Of a stretch of 38,226 nucleotides of DNA, positions 1-10,800 are shown in pieces; position 1 is the first letter of the stretch, and every line of letters starts with the position of its first letter. Both the position numbers and the translations under genes were made by a program. Under the pieces are notes generated by a model, which was given only the letters and a program-made list of their open reading frames with translations, was not told where the DNA came from and did no database searches. Location of the stretch: positions 130,292 to 168,517 of the forward strand of contig MU657227.1 of NCBI GenBank assembly GCA_026770575.1. The letters are read 5' to 3'. Source of the DNA: Pelagophyceae sp. CCMP2097 (taxonomy: Eukaryota; Sar; Pelagophyceae).

Positions 1-111
1 CCAGTCGACGAGCTGGCACTTTTTGCCGCAATAATGCCGGGATTTGCATTTGGTGCAGTGCTTGCCGCCCGGCGCGTGGCAGACGCAGCAGGGCTTTGCG
101 GCGGCCTCCAT
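1..111 (-). CDS. MYND-type zinc finger protein, N-terminal part (runs off the window)
   Basis: The reverse strand opens with ATG at 111 and stays open to the window edge (37 codons). The peptide has the MYND spacing: CCVCHAP, then CTKCKSRHYCGKKCQ and DW. Cysteine pairs and the YCG..CQ..DW signature are all visible. MYND fingers bind two zinc ions and mediate protein-protein contacts, often at the N terminus of SET-domain or ankyrin proteins. Nothing of the following domain is inside the window, so the role of the protein cannot be told. The start is the only ATG before the first cysteine. It is transcribed away from the F-box gene that starts at 281. Confidence 0.8.
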   Translation of the reverse strand, partial: MEAAAKPCCVCHAPGGKHCTKCKSRHYCGKKCQLVDW

Positions 112-280
112 CTTTCTTTGGGGGCGTCCGTCGAGTCTCTCCGTCTTCCTGGTCTGTGCACGAGGCGATCGACCGGGCCAAGAAACTTGAAAGAAGAAGA
201 AAAAAAAACTTTAGAGAGAATCGCGGCGCGCGGCGAGCCTCGTCAGAGTCGAACTCCGTGCCGACGGGCCTTTGGTGCTG
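112..280. promoter_or_regulatory. Putative shared promoter between two divergent genes
   Basis: About 170 bp lie between the divergent starts of the MYND gene (left) and the F-box gene (right). The stretch holds a purine-rich A/G tract near 187-212, which stands out from the GC-rich surroundings. No TATA box is evident. The call rests only on position. Confidence 0.3.
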
Positions 281-1930
281 ATGGTCGGGTACTGGGGCCA
301 CACGGCTCGGCAGGTACCCTCGGAGCCCCGGGAGCGCCGGCCGCGGCCAAAGCCGCCGCCGAATGGGCCGGCGACGACGGGCCCGGGACGTAGCCGCAGC
401 GCCCCTTCGCTCTACGAGGGCCTCGTCGTCGAGGAGCGCAGGCGCGCGGCCAACGACCGAGGGCGGAGGCTCGGCGACGATGAGGAAGCGGCTCTTTTGG
501 AGTAAGTGGATGACTCTTGGAGTGGCTGGTTCGAGGATGGACCCAGAGCAATACCCATGTGCAGAGGGCCCTTTGTGCTCGGAGGGCCGGCGTCATGCCC
601 GCGTGGTCGATTGAGGGCTCTTCGGCGGAGGGCGCCTGACTTGCTCGTCGGCGAAGGGCCTGCATCGAGAAACACGCCTGCATCAAGAAACCTAGGTCGG
701 CGCTGCGCGAGTCTCTTGCCGAGGGCCCGCAGTCGCCGCCGGCGCCTATCGAATTGCCGAAGCCAGCGCCGGCGCGCGCCGACGACAGCGACGACGACGA
801 CGCGGGTGACGCCCCGTCAACCGAGTTCGTTTTGGCAGACGAGCGCCGAATCGAGCAGACGTCGCTCCTCCTCGCCCTGCCTTTAGAAGTTGCGGCCAAG
901 TGCCTCGCCTTCGCCACCGTTCGTGGCCGCGCCGGGTTGGGAAACCCGTCACAGTTTGGACGACGGCGTCAGAGGCCATGGGGCGCAGGAATTGACGCGT
1001 TTCTAGAAAAGAGGCACTACCAGCGCTGACGGGGACACTTTAGGTCGAGGGCGCGATGCGCGGCGCCGCCGCCTGCCGCGACTGGAGCCGCGCCTGCTGG
1101 GACGCTTCTCTGTGCGAGGCTTTGGCCCGGCGGGTGTGGCAGTCGAGGTCTGCTTTCAGGCCGGAGGCGTGGGGCGGTTGGAGGGGCATGTTAGCTCGAC
1201 GGTCTCGTTTGAGGGTTTCCGGCGCGTACTCCATGCGACAAACTCGTTCCAAACTCGTCAAACAAGACATGTTCACCGCCACGGAGCTCAAGGGCACGTG
1301 CGTTGCAAGGGAGCGGGCGTCGACGTCGAAGGAGATGCCTTGTCGGCATTCGTCTAGGTTTTGGGTCGAAGTCGCGTGGTCGCGTTACTTTCGCTTCTTC
1401 GAAAACGGCGCAGTGCTGTACTCGCTGCAGAACGAAGACGGCTCGCCGGGATCCGTAAGTCGGGGTCTCAGGAAAGGCTAGTGCGAGCTTCCTGTGTCGA
1501 ACACTCTCGAGGAATTCCCCTTTGAGAATGCCGAGAGGCCAACATGTAGGTTCTCAAGGAGCTGCTGCACCAGAAGCACTTGGCCGGGCCGAAGAAAGGC
1601 CAGCAGCACAGCAGGCACAAGGTGGAGAGGTGCTTCGCGGGCAATTACGTGCTCGACAAGAAGACTGTCACGGTGCGCGTGCGACTGCCGCACGCCTTCA
1701 TGATCTTCGAGATGCGAGTAGAGCACGGTGCGCTTTGCCGAGGACAAACCCAAAGGGGGAACCGAGAGGACACCCGGAGAGGCAACCCGATAGGAAAACG
1801 CGGGCACTTCAACCGCCTCCGCCTCTTACGTCACACTCAGCTGGCGCACAACGACCCGACGCCCGTCGAGCACGCCCGGGCGAAGCACGACGAGGTGCTG
1901 GACTTTCGAAGCGTGCGAGAGTGGGCGTAA
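281..1930 (+). CDS. FBXO9: FBXO9/Hrt3-like F-box protein with a ubiquitin-interacting motif
   Basis: Proposed substrate receptor of an SCF (Skp1-Cul1-F-box) ubiquitin ligase. Proposed exons: 281-501, 696-918, 1044-1297, 1358-1454, 1550-1727, 1794-1930; phases agree and give 369 residues. Residues about 67-85 (DDEEAALLESALRESLAEG) fit the ubiquitin-interacting motif and are split by intron 1. The F-box is at about 133-175 (LALPLEVAAKCLAF then CRDWSRACWDASL). The rest follows the FBXO9/Hrt3 C-terminal domain: WRGMLARRSRLRVSGAY, WVEVAWSRYFRFFENGAVL, GNYVLDKKTVTVRVRL, and an ending FRSVREWA that matches the family's C terminus. The first intron donor is GTAAGT; intron 2 uses the weak donor GTTCGT. 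The TPR-like region of animal FBXO9 is not seen. The start ATG at 281 is the first in frame. Confidence 0.8.
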
Positions 1931-2507
1931 TCGACCATGTAACGAGTGTCTGACGACCCATCCCTATACGACGTTCCACACGGAGCTCAAGAGAGGGGCC
2001 TCTGCGCTTCCAACAACGTCTCTTGGCGGCGCTCCCTTTGGGCCGCAGCGGGAGCCGATGCGGGCGCGCCAACGTCGATAGTACTGCAGTCAGCCAGTGA
2101 TGACCCTTTCATAAAATTGGAAGCTGGGCTGCACACGTTGACGCTCTTTTCATTGAACGCGATGGACCGGGATGACAGGAAGAGTCCAGGGCGATGGTGG
2201 GTCGGCCGGAGTGTTTTGGTGGTGTCGTTGTTGTGTTGACGCGCGTGTTGGTGTTTTCGTCGCTGTGGTGGTGACGGCGGCGGCGACTGCCACGCCGCCG
2301 GCCGCTCGTTCGCTGCGCTGCGCGCGCGCCGCTTGGCCGCGCCGACGACCAACGCCGACGCACGTGCGCCGACGCGCGGCGCGCCTTTCGCCCGCGACGC
2401 GTGACGCGTGGCCCGTGCCATCGTCCGCGCCGGTGCGCGCCGACGCGCCTGCGTGCCTGCGTCGCAGCCCTCGCCGTCGACGTCGACGTCTCGGCGCGCC
2501 GTGCCGA
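1931..2507. other. Intergenic stretch, no gene recognised
   Basis: This lies between the stop of the F-box gene and the stop of the retrotransposon remnant. Open frames on both strands are arginine- and proline-rich GC-driven frames without a recognisable domain. The right half (2250-2500) may be the 3' untranslated part of the remnant, but no poly-A or target-site duplication is visible. Confidence 0.4.
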
Positions 2508-2790
2508 TCAGAGGTCCATGTCTTTGACGATGCCGCGCCACCGGTTGCGGTCCTGGGCGATCTCGTACCAGTGCGTAAAGTCCTCCGGCGCGAGGCAGCG
2601 GCGCAGGCAGCTCTGCGCGTGCGTGCCGTAGTGGAGGCGCCCGACCCCGCGGCCGCGCGGGGCTCGCACCCAGCCCGTGAGGAACTTGCGAGGAAGATGG
2701 CCAAACGGCATGCGCGCGACGTGCCCTAGCCACTTGATGATGCGGCGATGGATGTAGAACGAGGGAGCGTAGCCGCAAAACTGCAGTTCA
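2508..2790 (-). mobile_element. Non-LTR retrotransposon remnant (C-terminal tail of the pol protein)
   Basis: On the reverse strand a frame ending at 2508 reads RRIIKWLGHVARMPFGHLPR, then an arginine/glycine-rich YGTHAQSCLRR segment, then WYEIAQDRNRWRGIV before the stop. This is the tail found after the reverse transcriptase in many LINE-type pol proteins (pattern: LRWxGHVxRM, LPR, then DRxxWR). The reverse transcriptase and endonuclease are absent, so the copy is 5'-truncated, as is usual for target-primed insertion. It ends about 90 bp upstream of the FOP-like start, so it may lie in that gene's promoter. Element borders are not defined. Confidence 0.7.
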
Positions 2791-2877
2791 GGCGTTTTTT
2801 TTCGGCGAAGGCAAACGGTGCTTTCCAGGCTTGAACAGGGTGCCCGCGGCCAAGCCGGTCGGCCCGTTTCGGCCGGG

Positions 2878-4706
2878 ATGGATGCGGACTTGGAGGAGGA
2901 GGAGGGCGAGCTATACGCTGCGGTGGAAGCTACTCTTGAAAAGAAGGGTGTAAGTCTATTGACCGTATCCAACCGCCCCAAAGGCGCTTCCTAGGTCCTC
3001 AGCCTCATCCGCGCGCAGCTCCGCGCCGCCGTCTTCGAGGCCGTGATTGACGCCAACGGTAAGCGTGTCGTGTTGTCGCAAGGGTTGTCGGAGATGCGCG
3101 GTGGTCCTGCGGGCCCTGCGCGGTCGTATACGTAGGGTAGGCGTGCCGGAGACGGAGGTGTGCCGCGAGCGGCTCGCGTCTACGCGGGACTCGGATTTGG
3201 GGCTCGAGATCATTGCGGACTTTCTCACCCAAATGGAACTCAAACGCACTCTTTGTGTCTACGCCCCAGAGGCCGGCCTATCCACAAACTTTGACGAAAA
3301 GCGCGCCTCGGAGCTGCGAACCAAGCTCGGCCTCGTGGACGACGCGCCCGTGCTCTTGCAATTGATCGCGCACCATCGGCCGGCGCTGCAAAAGCCACCG
3401 CCTCTCGCCATTTCCGCAGAGGACAAGGACAAGGCGGACGCCGGCGAAAGGCGCGACTTTAAGCCGTCGTACGGCGCTTCAAAGCCCGGGCAGCAGACGC
3501 CTTTGGCGCCTCTCTCGCAGACACCTTTGCCGCTCATGACCAACGACGGGACCAACGACGGGACCAACGATGCCACTTCCAACGCGCAGCCGCGCGAGGC
3601 GTTCCCCATCGACGACGTCGACGAGTTCGAAGAGAGTGTGGCGGACGAGTCGTTTGACGCTCGAGACGACAGCGACGCGAGCCAGGGTCCGTCGCCGGCG
3701 TCGCCGCCTACGCCCGAGTCGTGGCGAGCCTCCGTCTCGGAGATGCCGCCGGTGCCCGGCGTCTCGGAGATGCCCCCGGTGCCCGGCATCATCGACGAGG
3801 CCGTCGGACCGCCGCCCGCGCCGGCCTCGTCGCTGCCTCCGTCGCCCAGCTTATCCGTCGTCGAGGCCGTCAAGCCGCCGGCGTCGCCCGCAAAGGCCGC
3901 GGCCGACGACGACTACGACGACGCCAGCGAGGCCGCGTTACCGTTGCCTGCAAAGGCGGCGGCGGAGGACGACGATGACGCCAGCGAGGCGGCGGCGCCG
4001 CCGTCGCCCGCTAAGGCGGCGGCGCCGTCGCCCGCAAAGGCGGCGGAGGATGGGGATTATGACGACGATGAGGATTTCGAAGACGACTTTGAGGTGGAAG
4101 ATGAGATCGACGACGTGCGTTCAAACGAATGCCATCGAAACTTTCAACGACCAATGCCAATGGAAAGTGACCAATGCCATGGAAAGTGACCATTCTCAAT
4201 CTCGAAATCCGTAGGCCGTCTCGGACCTCGACTTGCAAGACGATGACGAGCCGTTCCAGCCCGACGGCGACGACGGCGGCGACGGCGACGGCGCGCACGA
4301 CGCGTCGCACGGGGCCGCGTCGAATGTTTTAAAGTCGTCGAATGTTTTAAAGTCGTCGATGCGACGGTGGCCAGAGAGCGGCAACTATGAGGCGAGGGGC
4401 GGGCCGTGATGTACGGAGATCGCCCTTTGCAGGCTCGACTTGTCCGTCGCGGGCTCTTTTGCCGGGTCCGTCGGCGCTCAACCGCGCGCGGCGCCGACGC
4501 GAGGCGACTCTTCCTCGTTCATGGACGCAGACGAGCAGTCCAGGCTCGAACTCTCGGCCATGTGCGTCGGAGCGACGACGCCTGGCTCCTCGAAGGATGC
4601 ACGCGCTCGAGTAAAGACGTGTATCAAACGTAGGATCACGAGCGTCGAGGACTCTCACGTCTTGGACCTCGAGGGCGACCTCGTCGAGACGATCGACGCG
4701 CCCTGA
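2878..4706 (+). CDS. FOP (FGFR1OP/CEP43)-like centrosome or basal-body protein
   Basis: FOP proteins dimerise through an N-terminal helical/LisH region and help anchor centrosome and basal-body components. Exons proposed: 2878-2949, 2995-3058, 3141-4114, 4215 to about 4356, 4433-4561, 4634-4706. The N terminus reads GELYAAVEATLEKKG, VLSLIRAQLRAAVFEAV, then LGLEIIADFLTQMELKRTL and CVYAPEAGL, in the order of the FOP N-terminal dimerisation domain (IKAELRAAVF, then a LisH-like helix, then L.VF.PE). The rest is low complexity: a duplicated SEMPPVPG block, several PAKAA units and long acidic runs, and an 18-bp tandem copy (NVLKSS twice) near 4324-4359. The fourth intron is uncertain; a very short 27-bp alternative was not preferred. 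The C-terminal end is the least certain part. A centriolar protein suggests that some life stage bears flagella. Confidence 0.7.
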
Positions 4707-5243
4707 GCGACAAAAGGCCTGGCCGCAACCGCTTTGCAAGATGCCTCTTTACGTCAGCCGTAGTCAACAACACGACGCCTCGACGATTCCGGGCTCGACG
4801 GTGCACCGGTCCTGCTCCCTTCTCCGCGCTGCTCCAAAGATGGGTGAATCGTTGCCTCCGCACCAGTCCCGCTCGCTGCTCTCCGCTGCTCCAAAGGCCC
4901 CCTTGCGCCCGCAAATCCTCTAGAGTCGCTGCATCCTTCCGCCCGCAAATCCTCCAGAGTCGCTGCATCTCAGAGGGCCCCTTTTCCGGCGTCAGTCCGA
5001 ATGTCGCGCTTTTTAGGAGGGGTTTTCGTTGGCCTCGGTGCCCGGGTTGGGCCGAGAGAGAGGGCCGGTCGACGGTCGTTCTGTGTGTATTGTTGAAGGG
5101 CGCGGAGCAACGTTCTCGCCGCCCCGAGCGGCGCGGGCGCGAACGGAGACGCGCGCGACGGCCTCGTTTGGCGGCCGCGCAAAGGCGCGCGCGGTGGCGC
5201 GCCGTTTGTACCGGCGTGGGCCCTTGGAGTTGGCGTGGGCCGT
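4707..5243. other. Spacer between convergent genes with a 34-bp-offset direct repeat
   Basis: The FOP-like gene (+) and the Myb-PWWP gene (-) end toward each other here. No coding domain was recognised. Two near-identical 29-bp copies occur at 4907-4935 and 4941-4969 (one C/T mismatch). A looser duplication of a GCTGCTCCAAAG phrase lies just upstream (4828-4895). Confidence 0.5.
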
Positions 5244-6986
5244 TCAGTCTTCAAACTGACGCCATTGGTCTTCGTTGGGATCGAACGGAATCGAAGCCGG
5301 CTCCCCGGCGCCAAATTCCGTCGAAGTCACCAGCAAAGCGCCAGACGTCTTGGAACGCAGCACCTGAGTAGGCGCCTTTCTGAAAACGCATTTTTGAAAA
5401 CGCATTTTTGAAAAGCACATTTTTGAAAAGCACATGTTTGAAAAACGCATTTTTGAAAAACGCATTTTTGAGAAAAGGGTTCGAAAGGCGCACCTGGCAG
5501 CGGAACTCGTGCGCGTCGCCCTCCCACACCACGCCAATGTACCTAGACCCAAAGCGTGAAGACGTCGAGCGCCAAACGAGCTTCCCGATAGGCCCAAAAA
5601 CGGTTGCCTCCAAAGACGCCGCCTCGGCACGATCCCACCGGCGGCGGCTCTCTTGGCGCGCGGCGGTCGTCGCCGGCGTTGCCGGCCTGGGCTTCGTCTA
5701 CGGCTTGAGAAGCCTCGTCGACGCCTTCAAGGTACTCGCGCTGCGTCCGCTTCGAAAACGCGCGGAGCTGATCCCCTTTCAGCGCCGCGCTCGCCGAAAA
5801 CGGCGTAATCGCATGGATCGCAATAAAGCCAAACGACTTGGAGGCCGGCTGCCCGAAGAAGCGCACCTAGGGCAAGCGGAGGGGTTGGTTGATCCAACCA
5901 GTCGACCGACGATCAGTCTTGCGATCAGTCTTGCAAAGGGCAGTCCCAGAGCGCCCTCCGTCCTCGGGCCATCTCTCGAAGAGGCCGCGTCTTCCTTGCC
6001 CGCGCTGCAACGCACGACGTGCTCCTGCCCGAGCTTGCGCATGGCCCTCTGCCGGATTTTCGCGTCGCCCACAAACGTCCTCGGATCCAGAACCAACGAG
6101 GGCCACGCGGGCTCCTTTGCGAGATGCGCAGCCCAGACCACGCAGCCGTAGGCCGCGCGCCACTCCTCGGAAGTTTGGGCGATGGCGTCGTCCATGCGGA
6201 TCATGGCGACGGCCTCGGCAAAAGCTTCGCCGTCGCCGCCCTTGAGCAACTGGACAGTTTCAACGCCGATCGCCCGAACGTGAGTCTCCAACGAAGCCGA
6301 CGAGCCCATCTGAGTCACCTCGTCGTGCGACAGAATGACGGTCTGATCCAGCGCCCCCCCGAGGACCTGCTTGGCCAGGAACGTGGGGCCCGCGGGGTCC
6401 CACGCCTCGATCCGAAGCACGGAGCGCCCCTTTGAGACGTACGACTGGCAGTGCTCGTGGCCCCCGTACAACCACCGGCCCTTGTCCTTTACCGGCTTTG
6501 GGGCCTCTTCTCTTTCCGGACCCGCGTCCTCGCACCGACTTAAAACGTCTTCCACCGCACCGTAATCTTCGGCCATGAGCAGGTCCAGATTCGAAACGTC
6601 CTCTTCCACAAAGGCCTCAAACGCGGCCTTGATCCACCGCTGGAACCGAAACTTGCACCGAGAGTCGGTGCGGCCGGGTAAGAGCTTGGAAATCTCCATC
6701 CACTTCTTGCCGCGCTGCGCCACCGCAGTCACGATGATGCCGTCCTCCGCGGGAGTAAAGGCCTCGCTGGAGAGGGCCGGATCCAGAGCGTTGCGCCATC
6801 GCTCGCGGACCTGACGAGCCGTGACGTCCTTGCGAGTGGCCCTCGAAAGCTTCTCCGCCAGCGGCTTCCACGCCGTCTCCTCCGTCGCGGCGAGGGAGCC
6901 GTGGTCCTGCATCAGCCGGAGGAGGTGCATGTCATCTTCGGCGCTCCATTTCAACTTTGACTTTTTCGGGATCCGGCCCGTTTCGC
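5244..6986 (-). CDS. Myb-Myb-PWWP-Tudor-like nuclear protein
   Basis: Likely a DNA- or histone-binding chromatin factor. Reverse-strand exons proposed: from about 6986 to 6016, 5866 to about 5736, an exon ending at 5494, and 5363-5244. First comes a PKKSK basic stretch, then two Myb/SANT repeats (KWSAEDDMHLLRLMQDHG ... QVRERWRNAL; FTPAEDGIIVTAVAQRGKKW ... RCKFRFQRWIK). After an unassigned region, a PWWP domain starts at VVWAAHLAKEPAWPSLVLDP (PAWP instead of PWWP) and continues across an intron as VRFFGQPASKSFGF. The C terminus (YIGVVWEGDAHEFRCQVL) resembles a Tudor-like barrel. The true start is unknown: the first exon here has no ATG before the Myb repeat and seems to begin at a TAG acceptor near 6987, so an upstream exon is missing from the model. 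The last intron carries a 15-bp tandem repeat. Confidence 0.7.
5380..5475. repeat. Intronic tandem repeat, 15-bp unit (about 6 copies)
   Basis: The unit AAAACGCATTTTTGA is repeated with small changes (CGCA or GCACA). It fills most of the last intron (5364-5493) of the Myb-PWWP gene. It is AT-richer than the surroundings and unrelated to the GGNCC family. Confidence 0.85.
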
Positions 6987-7132
6987 CTAGACGTTTGACT
7001 CGAGCCTTTTCCGTTTCGGCTTCGACTCGAGCCTTTCAACGTTTCCGAAAACCGCCGACCAACCCGGATGCGCCACGACGACCAATCGCGGCTCAAGATG
7101 CGACCGTGATGCGACCGTCGTGCCGCCCTTAG

Positions 7133-7822
7133 GCCATTTCTCGAGGCCGTCTCGAGAGGCCAATGGCTTTCTCGAGGGGCCGTTTCAAGGTGCCGTCTCG
7201 AGGGCCGTCTCGAGAGCCCCTCGAGAATTGGCCGTCTCAAGGCGCCGTTTCGAGGGGCCCTCTCGTCTCCAAGGGCCGTTTCAAGGGCCGTTTCAAGCGA
7301 CCTTCTCGAGGGGCCGTCTCGGAGGGCCCTCTCCAAGGACCGACTCGAGGGGCCGTCGAAACGGCGCCGTTCCGAGGGGCCGCCTCTCAAGACCGACTTG
7401 AGTGGCCGTCTCAGGGCGCCGTTCCGAGGGGCCGTCTTGAGCGGCCGTTTCGAGGGGCTTTCTCGAGGGACCGTTAAAAGGTGCCTTGACGAGTGGCCGT
7501 CTCGAGGAGCCCTTCTCGAGGGGCCCTTCTCGAGGGGCTTTCTCGAGAGGGCGTTTCAAGGCATCTCCAAAGAGTCACCGTCTCGATTCATGTACTCAAA
7601 GGGTCGTCGAGAGGAGCCTTTTCGAGTGGCCTTTTCGAGTGGCCTTTTCGAGTGGCCTTTTCGAGTGGCCGTTTCGAGTGGCCTTTTCGAGTGGCCGTCT
7701 CAAGGCGCCGTCTCGAGTGGCCGTCTCAAGGCGCCGTCTCGAGTGGCCGTCTCGAGTGGCCGTCTCGAGTGGCCGTCTCGAGGCGCCGTCTCGAGGCGCC
7801 GTCTCGAGGGGCCGTCTCCCGT
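7133..7822. repeat. Minisatellite array, 13-bp unit GGGGCCGTCTCGA
   Basis: About 50 degenerate copies of a 13-bp unit run through this stretch. Sub-blocks favour variants such as GGCCTTTTCGAGT (7620-7690) and GGCGCCGTCTCAA (7700-7800). Reverse-complemented, the unit is GAGACGGCCCC plus TC, matching the core seen in RAD54 introns. The array lies between the start of the Myb-PWWP gene and the end of the CHD1-like gene; a frame of the latter runs into it. Because 3 x 13 = 39, every reading frame translates as a 13-residue repeat. Confidence 0.9.
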
Positions 7823-10800
7823 TTGTCATCCTGCGGTGCCACGTCATTCGGTCCTTGCATTCGGCCCTTGCATTCGGCCCTCGCATCCTCGAGCTCTCCA
7901 AACATGGCGACGCACCGGCGCCGGCGCCGTTGTCGTCGTCTTCGTCGTCGTCGTGGCGGCGGTGCGATTCGTCGTCGGGCTCGTCGCGGCGCCAAGTAGG
8001 GGCCTCGTCGTCAGACGCGTCTTTCTTCCTCTGGCTCCGTTTGCCGCGCTTCTCCGCCTCGCGCGGCCGAGCCTTGTCCGTCTCGCGTCTGCGGCGATTG
8101 GATTTCGAAGTGCAAGTGTCGCTTTTGGCATTGGATTCAGCAACAGCGAGGCGAATGGCATTCTGGGCTTGCGCTCGATCCTGCGCCGCCCGGGAAGCCT
8201 CCGCCGCGCTCGCTTGAGTCGCCGCCAGTTTCGCCGCCTCGGCGTCGAACCACTTTTCCCGCTCGACGGCGGAGCCCAAAAACGCGGAAAAAGAGACGCG
8301 GTACCTAGTTTCAACATGTCTCAAGCACCGCGTTTGGCGATTGGGCATCTCACGGCAAAGTCGTTTCTGCCACCGCCGCCGCCTTTGCCCCACCGGCGCC
8401 CGCGTTGGCGCCGCGGCCCCCGCGGCGCTTCGCCGGCGCCGCGCGCGATGCGTCGTCGTCGCCGCGCGCCGCGCGCCGCGAGCCTCTCGCAGCGGGCGCT
8501 TTTGGCATCAAAGAGTCGCGGACTTGGGCGGCGCGCATGCGCTGCGAGTCCGTCAGAGAAGAGTCGTGCGCCGCGCGCGACGCGTCCGTCGTGACCTGCG
8601 TCGCAGATGGGACCAATCATGCAATGCACAAGATACAACCGCCAAGAACGCGCCTTGTGCAGCTCGCGGTGGAAATGCCGATCTCCGTTGTCCCGCTTCG
8701 CTTGCACCGCGTCGGCGCGCGCCGCAATCTCTGAAACGGCGTCGTACACTTCCTTTTTGTCGTGTTTGTCGTTTTTGTCGTGGCGCGGCACGGGCCCGCC
8801 CCGCCGCCGCCGGCCCAAGTCCTCAACCTCTGCGACCTCGGGCGCTTTTTGCTGGTTGCAAATCTTCGTCCAAAACTCCGGGTCGTCGAGCTTGATGCCG
8901 CCCGCGCCGCCGTCGCCGCCAAACCTGGGGCAAGTTTTGTCACATGGAAAAGTTCCCTCGTCTACGGCCACGACATCCCTTGCGGCCACGACGCGCCGGG
9001 CCCGAGCGAGCCTCTTTGATGCACGCCGCCGGCCGGCCTCTATGAGTCACAAAAGCCGCGTTTTCAAGCCAGGACGCGGTCCACGCGCGACGTCGACGAG
9101 ACAGTAATCTTGCCGTCAAACGTTTCCTTGTCGTTGGACGTCGCGGCCACGACCCGCGTAGAGGACCGCTCCGCCAAAATCGAGTCGATGTCGGCGTCGC
9201 CAAACTGTTGGCTCATTTGCAACTCGCGCTCCTAGTCGCCAAACTGTTGGCTCATTTGCATCTTCGGGCATCTTCGGGCATTTCCTGGCGTCTGTTCATC
9301 AGGTCTTTGTGCTGGCCCGGCCCTTTTCCGCGCCGTCTGGCGCACCTTGTCGTCCGTCAGGAGCTGGAAGGCGCCGAGCTTGAGGAGGTCCTGGAGCGCC
9401 TTCTTGGATGGCTGCTTGTCGGCGTCCTCCTCGGACTGTCCCGGGGCGCCGAGCACGGCCCTTTCCAAGCCGAGCTTCTTCGAGGCCCGGTCGAACATGG
9501 TCCGTTCAAAGGAGCGCGAGGCGACGAGCCTGTAGACCATGACGTCCCTCGTCTGACCGAGTCGGTGGCACCGGGCCTGGGCCTGGAGGTCGTTTTGCGG
9601 ATTCCAGTCCGAATCGAAGATGATGACCGTGTCCGCCGCTTGTAGATTCAGACCTAGTGAAAACGCGATGCAGACCGAGTGGAAACGCGCGAGGGCCGCA
9701 TTCAGGACCCCGCAAGGATCTGCTGACCGACGCCGCCGGCCCTCGTGGAGATCAAGAAGATGAAGGCGTTGGATTTCGGGTCGTTGAATCGGTCGATGGA
9801 AGTTTGACGGTCGACCATCTTAATGGTCCCGTCGATTCGCTCGAAGTCGTGGCCTCGAGTGACGCAGAGCCGGGCCAGCAGGTCCAAGAGCCGCACAAAT
9901 TGCGAGAAGATCAAGACCTTTCGCCCTTCCGCTTTCAGCCTCGGGAGGAGCTTCTCCAGGAGGACAAACTTGCCCGACCCGGAGACCAAGGCGTCCCTGC
10001 CCTCGCTGTCCTTCTCCGCCGCGGCGTACGACGCGTCGATGCCGTGCACGAGGGAGGCGTGGTTGCACGCGTTCCGCAGCTGCATCTGCACCGACCGCAG
10101 AGCGGAAGCGGAGCACGACGCCGATTGCAAGGCGAGGGCGTTTCTCTCGTAGATCGCCCTGTAGAGCCGCTTCTGCGTCAAAGTGAGCTCGACGTCCACA
10201 ACCGTCTCCCTCTTTTCCGGGATATCCTTTGCGACGTCCTCCTTGACCCTTCGCAGCAACCTGGGCTTCAACGTGTCCTTTAAAAGGGCGAGCTGGACCA
10301 CGTCGCCGTGGCTCTCGATGTTGCCGAACTGGACTTCAAAGGACTTGTGAGAGGCAAACCCGATGGGGTCGCAAAAGTGCAGCAGGGACCACATCTCCTT
10401 GAGATTGTTCTGCAGAGGCGTCCCCGTGACCAGGCAGCGCCAGACGTCGGAAGAATGGCCGTTGCCGGAGAGCGCCTTCTCGATGCATTCCGCGAGGCGA
10501 GAATTGTCTCTCTTGAGCCGGTGCGCCTCATCCACCACCACCGCGCCCCACGAGACGGACCGCAAGGCAGCCGCGTCCTGCTGCACAATCTCGTAAGTGG
10601 TCACGAGGACGTCAAACGCCACGCCGCCACCCCGCCGCCCGCCCTGCTGCATCCCAAAAGGCCACCACTCAAACTCCCGCACCAGGTCGCGCGATGATCC
10701 GCGCGCACTGACGCCGTGGTACACGCACACCTACCAAGCGGCAGAAAGGGATCCAAAAGGCAAAATAGAACCGCAAGAAAGGCAAAAAGGTGGAAAAGCG

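Noticed and set aside
243..917. Reverse-strand frame of 224 codons opposite the F-box gene
   Set aside because: No domain; the forward strand has a phase-consistent FBXO9-like model with clear motifs.
7398..8594. Long forward open frame (398 codons) through the 13-bp array
   Set aside because: It is a product of a 13-bp GC-rich repeat without stops; the peptide is repetitive and the opposite strand has the CHD1-like exons.
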